Positions 50,927-53,998 of a stretch of 53,998 nucleotides of DNA are shown in pieces. Every line of letters begins with the position of its first letter. The stretch's first letter is position 1. Made by a program: the position numbers and the translations under genes. This stretch comes from Acidobacteriia bacterium AH_259_A11_L15 (lineage in GTDB: Bacteria; Acidobacteriota; Terriglobia; Acidiferrales; 2-02-FULL-67-57), in assembly GCA_027717655.1 (NCBI GenBank), contig JALLOH010000008.1, positions 1-53,998 of the forward strand, given 5' to 3'. Under the pieces are notes generated by a model, which saw only the letters and a program-made list of their open reading frames with translations, made no database searches and was not told where the DNA came from.

Positions 50927-51883
50927 ATGGTCGAGTGCATTTCCCGGAGTGAGTTCCAACCCGCCTACCTGCGACTCTACGAGTCCGGGGAGTTGAAGCG
51001 GCGGGTGGAGCAGGCCCTGGAGCTCTTGAAGGACTGCAAGCTCTGCCCGCGCGATTGCGGCGTCGACCGCTGGGCCGACAAGTTCGCCGTCTGCAAGACT
51101 GGCCGCTATGCGGTGGTCAGCAGCCACTTCCCGCACTTCGGCGAAGAGGATTGCCTGCGCGGGTGGAAGGGCTCCGGCACCATCTTTTTCTCCTGGTGCA
51201 ACCTGCGCTGCGTCTTCTGCCAGAACTACGACATCAGTTGGGTGGGGGAAGGCCGCGGCACCAGACCGGAAGAGCTGGCGCAGATGATGCTGCGGCTGCA
51301 GGAGCGCGGCTGTCATAACATCAACTTCGTCACCCCGGAGCATGTGGTGCCGCAAATCCTGGAGGGGCTGTACCGGGCGGTGGAGCGGGGGCTGCGCCTG
51401 CCGCTGGTCTACAACACCAGCGCCTACGACTCGCTGGACTCCATTCAATTGATGGACGGCGTCATCGACATCTACATGCCCGACTTCAAGTTCTGGGACC
51501 CGGAGAAGGCCCGGCACTACGTCAAGGCGGTGAACTACCCGGAGGCCGCCCGGCAGGCGATCAAAGAGATGCACCGGCAGGTGGGCGAGCTGGTGTTCGA
51601 TGAGAACGGGCTGGCGCTGCGCGGAGTCCTCTTGCGCCACCTGGTGATGCCCGGCGGCCTCGCCGGGACGCAGGAAATCATGGAGTGGGTGGCGCGCGAG
51701 CTGGGCCCGGACACCTACGTGAACGTGATGGCGCAGTACTACCCGGCCGGCAAGGTGAACGGAAAAGAGTACGTACAAATCAACCGACACCTTACAGAGG
51801 ACGAATTCCAAGACGCCCTGGGGGCCGCCCGCGCCGCCGGCCTGCGCCGCCTGGACGCGCGCGCCGCGGCCCGCTTGGTCTAA
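50927..51883 (+). CDS. Radical SAM protein, PflX-like (pyruvate formate-lyase activating enzyme relative)
   Basis: A 318-residue iron-sulfur enzyme. The radical SAM cluster is C91-x3-C95-x2-C98 in FFSWCNLRCVFCQNYDISW. An extra N-terminal cysteine set, CKLCPRDCGVDR (Cys37, Cys40, Cys44, Cys56), is typical of the PflX group. Later landmarks are NINFVTPEHVVPQIL and DIYMPDFKFW. The glycyl-radical partner or peptide substrate is unknown; none is nearby. AAAGGAGG lies six bases before ATG 50927. It is divergent from dnaK and followed by a coupled small membrane protein. Confidence 0.87.
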   Translation: MVECISRSEFQPAYLRLYESGELKRRVEQALELLKDCKLCPRDCGVDRWADKFAVCKTGRYAVVSSHFPHFGEEDCLRGWKGSGTIFFSWCNLRCVFCQNYDISWVGEGRGTRPEELAQMMLRLQERGCHNINFVTPEHVVPQILEGLYRAVERGLRLPLVYNTSAYDSLDSIQLMDGVIDIYMPDFKFWDPEKARHYVKAVNYPEAARQAIKEMHRQVGELVFDENGLALRGVLLRHLVMPGGLAGTQEIMEWVARELGPDTYVNVMAQYYPAGKVNGKEYVQINRHLTEDEFQDALGAARAAGLRRLDARAAARLV

Positions 51884-52029
51884 TGCAGCGGAAACTCTTC
51901 TGGCTCGGCTTTGTGGGCATCAGCCTGTTCTCCAGCTTCACGCTGTCGTTCATCAGCGCGACGCTAGTCACGATTCTGGTCGGGGCTCTCTGGTGGTGGG
52001 TGGTCTACCGCAGCGGGTACCTTTCCTAG
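51883..52029 (+). CDS. Small membrane protein translationally coupled to the radical SAM gene
   Basis: A 48-residue protein, MQRKLFWLGFVGISLFSSFT followed by a second hydrophobic stretch LSFISATLVTILVGALWWWV. Its ATG overlaps the stop of the radical SAM gene (TAATG), a classic coupling arrangement. Two short helices or one hairpin are predicted. I do not recognise it; the coupling suggests that it works with, or anchors, the radical SAM protein. Confidence 0.55.
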   Translation: MQRKLFWLGFVGISLFSSFTLSFISATLVTILVGALWWWVVYRSGYLS

Positions 52030-52057
52030 GGGCGGCCCGGCGCCCGGGACAAGCGCC

Positions 52058-52729
52058 TCAATAGAGATACGGCAGCAGCCGCCAGGTGCGTCGCCGGTAG
52101 GCTTCGAATTCGGCGCCAAAGTGCTCGGCCAGCAGCTTTTCCTCCTGCCGAATCCGCAGGGCCACAAAAACGAGACCAAACACAAACAGAGGGACCACCA
52201 GCCAACTGCGAAACAGCAGCGGCAGCCCGAGGAACACCAAGAGACCCCGCAAGTAGATGGGGTGGCGGATGAGGCCGTAGATGCCGGTCTGTACCAGTCG
52301 GTGGTCCTCCTGCAGGGTCACGTAGCCGCTGTACTGCTTGCCCAGCGCGCGCAAGGCCGCGAACGCCAGGACGGTGCCGCCCGCATAGAGCGCCAGTCCC
52401 ACATAGCGGAGGAGATCTGCCCCCGTGAAGGTAAGCACGTCCCGCCGATCGCCATAGGGGAGGAACCAAACCAGAAAGAGCCCGAAGGCCATCAGCCCGG
52501 CGAGAAGCCACCGCTGGCGGCCCACCGGCCGGGGGCCACGACGAAACACCTGGATATCCAGCCGCCACACGAACATGCACACCAAACCGACCAGCGCGAT
52601 GGCCAACAAGCCGGCGCGCGCCGGGTGGGCGAAGAACCCGCCCAGGTCGTCCCACCCCCAGCCGAAAAACATCAAGACGAAGGCAAGGGTCACCTGAAGC
52701 AGCAAGCCCAAGGATGCTTTTTTGCTCAT
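52058..52729 (-). CDS. Isoprenylcysteine carboxyl methyltransferase-like (ICMT/PEMT) membrane protein
   Basis: A 223-residue protein with five to six helices. The last third carries the family signature: LVQTGIYGLIRHPIYLRGLL, then RIRQEEKLLAEHFGAEFEAY with the Glu-Glu pair, ending WRLLPYLY. Such bacterial proteins are SAM-dependent membrane methyltransferases or relatives with unknown substrates. It has its own promoter with operator-like direct repeats and converges with the small membrane protein gene. Confidence 0.82.
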   Translation of the reverse strand: MSKKASLGLLLQVTLAFVLMFFGWGWDDLGGFFAHPARAGLLAIALVGLVCMFVWRLDIQVFRRGPRPVGRQRWLLAGLMAFGLFLVWFLPYGDRRDVLTFTGADLLRYVGLALYAGGTVLAFAALRALGKQYSGYVTLQEDHRLVQTGIYGLIRHPIYLRGLLVFLGLPLLFRSWLVVPLFVFGLVFVALRIRQEEKLLAEHFGAEFEAYRRRTWRLLPYLY

Positions 52730-52744
52730 GGCCTTATCTTCACT

Positions 52745-52790
52745 TAGGTTAATGAATCTACTTAATATAGGTTAACTACTCCGCTGTCAA
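52745..52790 (-). promoter_or_regulatory. Promoter of the ICMT-like gene with paired TTAACCTA repeats
   Basis: Minus strand TTGACA (52790-52785), 17 bases, TATTAA (52767-52762). Two exact TTAACCTA copies, at 52775-52768 and 52752-52745, are 23 bases apart; one lies in the spacer, the other just past the start point. This layout suits a dimeric regulator that blocks the promoter. The region is far more AT-rich than the genes around it. Confidence 0.6.
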
Positions 52791-52849
52791 GCCTTTTCTC
52801 GCCTCCGCCCCGTGCAGCCCCCGCCGATTTGTGCTTTCATAGGCCGCCT

Positions 52850-53608
52850 ATGCTACCTCAGGACCCAGCCCTGCTGGCGTTGCTCTTGGGGCTGGTGTTC
52901 TTTGTTGCCGTGGCCTACTCCTCGGTGGGCCACGGCGGAGCCTCAGGCTACCTGGCGGTGCTCTCCTTCTTCGGACTGGCCCCGGTGGCCATGGCCCCCA
53001 GCGCGCTCTGCTTGAACCTGCTGGTGGCGGGGACTTCCTTCAGCAGCTATTGGCGGGCGGGCCACTTCGCCTTTCGGCTGCTGTGGCCGTTCCTGTTGAC
53101 CTCGATCCCCTTCGCCTTCCTGGGCGGGCTGACCGAGGTATCGCCTAAGACGTACATGCTTTTGCTGGCTGCGGTGCTGATTTTTGCGGCGTACCGCCTG
53201 CTCGCCGTGGTGCCGCCCAAGCCGGAGGAATCCTTCCTCCGGGTGCCACCGTTGGGGGTGGCGCTGCCGGTGGGAGCCGGCATCGGATTTCTTTCGGGCA
53301 TCATCGGGGTGGGCGGGGGAATCTTCTTGAGCCCGCTGCTGATCCTGCTGCGCTGGGCCGACGCCAAGCGCACCGCGGCGGTCTCGGCGGCCTTCATCTG
53401 GGTGAACTCGGCGGCCGGGCTCTACGGCCACCTGTCGCGAAAAGATATTGACTGGTCGGACCTGGCGTGGCTGGTAGGCTTCGCGTTCGCCGGTGGCCTG
53501 GTGGGCTCTTACCTGGGCGCGCGGCGCTTCCGGGGGCTGTGGCTGCGCCGCATCCTGGGCGTGGTCCTGCTGGTGGCCACCGTCAAGCTCCTCCGCACCG
53601 CGTTCTAG
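52850..53608 (+). CDS. TauE/SafE-family membrane permease
   Basis: A 252-residue protein with about eight helices. The start LLALLLGLVFFVAVAYSSVG and HGGASGYLAVLSFFGL contains the first signature of the family; the second repeat IGFLSGIIGVGGGIFLSPLL matches it, as expected for the internal duplication of TauE/SafE (DUF81) exporters. Substrates are often sulfite or organosulfur anions, not determined here. ATG 52850 is used; the frame opens seven codons earlier at 52829 with a less likely start. Confidence 0.85.
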   Translation: MLPQDPALLALLLGLVFFVAVAYSSVGHGGASGYLAVLSFFGLAPVAMAPSALCLNLLVAGTSFSSYWRAGHFAFRLLWPFLLTSIPFAFLGGLTEVSPKTYMLLLAAVLIFAAYRLLAVVPPKPEESFLRVPPLGVALPVGAGIGFLSGIIGVGGGIFLSPLLILLRWADAKRTAAVSAAFIWVNSAAGLYGHLSRKDIDWSDLAWLVGFAFAGGLVGSYLGARRFRGLWLRRILGVVLLVATVKLLRTAF

Positions 53609-53616
53609 GAAGCTGG

Positions 53617-53676
53617 TGTAGGGGCGGGCTTAAGGCCCGCCCGGACTCGGGAGGGGGTAAACCCCTCCCCTACAGG
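53617..53676. terminator. Double hairpin after the permease gene
   Basis: GGGCGGGCTTAAGGCCCGCCC, a stem closed over TTAA, is followed by GGGAGGGGGTAAACCCCTCCC, and the two are enclosed by GTAGGGG and CCCCTAC. It lies between convergent genes and is well suited as a bidirectional terminator; the second hairpin also resembles the intergenic repeat style of this genome. Confidence 0.65.
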
Positions 53677-53711
53677 AGAGCGAAAAAGTTCAGGCCAGCG
53701 GCAGCCGTGCT

Positions 53712-53998
53712 CTAAGGTTCTGCGATCACCAGGGGGATGTCGGTGGCGCCGAGCAGGCCGGTGCGGTTGTCGCGGACGAGCACCCGCAAGGTGTAGCGTC
53801 CGGGGTCGAGCTCCAGTTGCGTCTGGAAGGGCAAGCCGCGCTGCTGGATGCGCTGGTAGGTTTGGGGGCGCAGGCGGGCGTTGAGGGTCTGGCTGATTTG
53901 ATTGACCAGCTCTCCTTGCGGCGAGAAGGCTCCCACCAGGAAGTCCAGGTGGCAGCGCTGGCGGCCCCCGTCCTCTTCGAAGGTCAGGGTGTGCGCGT
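53712..53998 (-). CDS. C-terminal part of a VWFA-related acidobacterial protein (cut by window edge)
   Basis: The frame is open to the end of the window; the visible 94 residues read from HTLTFEEDGGRQRCHLDFLV through QTYQRIQQRGLPFQTQLELD to LRVLVRDNRTGLLGATDIPL. The beta-rich 'PGRYTLRVLVRDNRTGLLG' ending is typical of the large VWFA-related (TIGR03436-type) secreted proteins abundant in Acidobacteriota. The start, VWA domain and signal peptide would lie beyond base 53998. Function of these proteins is not known. Confidence 0.65.
   Translation of the reverse strand, partial: AHTLTFEEDGGRQRCHLDFLVGAFSPQGELVNQISQTLNARLRPQTYQRIQQRGLPFQTQLELDPGRYTLRVLVRDNRTGLLGATDIPLVIAEP

Overview
The window looks like a piece of a chromosome from a GC-rich soil or sediment bacterium of the Acidobacteriota type. 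This is an inference from gene content: two membrane Ser/Thr kinases with periplasmic TPR or TolB-like sensor domains, the C-terminal end of a VWFA-related protein, a dnaK-dnaJ-hspR cluster, several secreted proteins of unknown function, and intergenic space packed with short palindromic repeats. No rRNA, tRNA, CRISPR array, transposase or integrase gene was found.

Layout. 1-343: 3' end of a probable kinase gene, a kinase C-terminal tail remnant and repeats. 344-7152: queG (epoxyqueuosine reductase) with repeat DNA inserted in frame, a DUF2461 protein, a Vgb-like beta-propeller, small membrane proteins, two tandem urate-oxidase-N-domain membrane proteins and a DUF2007 protein. 7149-12008: an arsenite/bile-acid-type permease, a ceramide-glucosyltransferase-like enzyme, a coiled-coil protein, a DASS-type symporter and a hypothetical protein. 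12174-19545: two large Ser/Thr kinases that share a 100-bp identical leader block, separated by a DinB-like protein and an M20 peptidase. 19747-25932: lon, small proteins, a CCA-adding-type nucleotidyltransferase and DNA polymerase IV. 25980-27348: an AT-richer operon of three overlapping genes, one with a cysteine-peptidase-like motif. 27828-33873: DUF418, VOC and secreted proteins, then prfA and prmC. 34239-35942: two integron gene cassettes with two well-formed attC sites and no integrase. 36030-42498: a double-domain ThyX-like protein, rpmE, a pentapeptide-repeat membrane protein and an acyl-CoA dehydrogenase with degraded 3' copies nearby. 42687-46989: HIT, HU/IHF, rpsA and a DnaC-like ATPase. 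47077-50834: hspR, dnaJ, dnaK and the dnaK promoter. 50927-53998: a radical SAM enzyme with a coupled small membrane protein, an ICMT-like methyltransferase, a TauE-like permease and a VWFA-type protein running off the edge.

Most genes are housekeeping. The unusual material is of four kinds. (1) A family of about 20-bp palindromic units (type CCCTTCGACTTCGCTCAGGG), which fills intergenic gaps, nests inside other hairpins, and in queG and the kinase leaders has become coding or leader sequence. (2) A duplicated kinase leader with a matching sigma-70-like promoter and a conserved 19-codon upstream ORF that looks like an older kinase start cut off by a repeat unit. (3) A small integrase-less integron cassette array. 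(4) A compact three-gene accessory operon of unknown function. Start codons were chosen by Shine-Dalgarno fit and homology. All family assignments come from reading motifs; no database search was possible.
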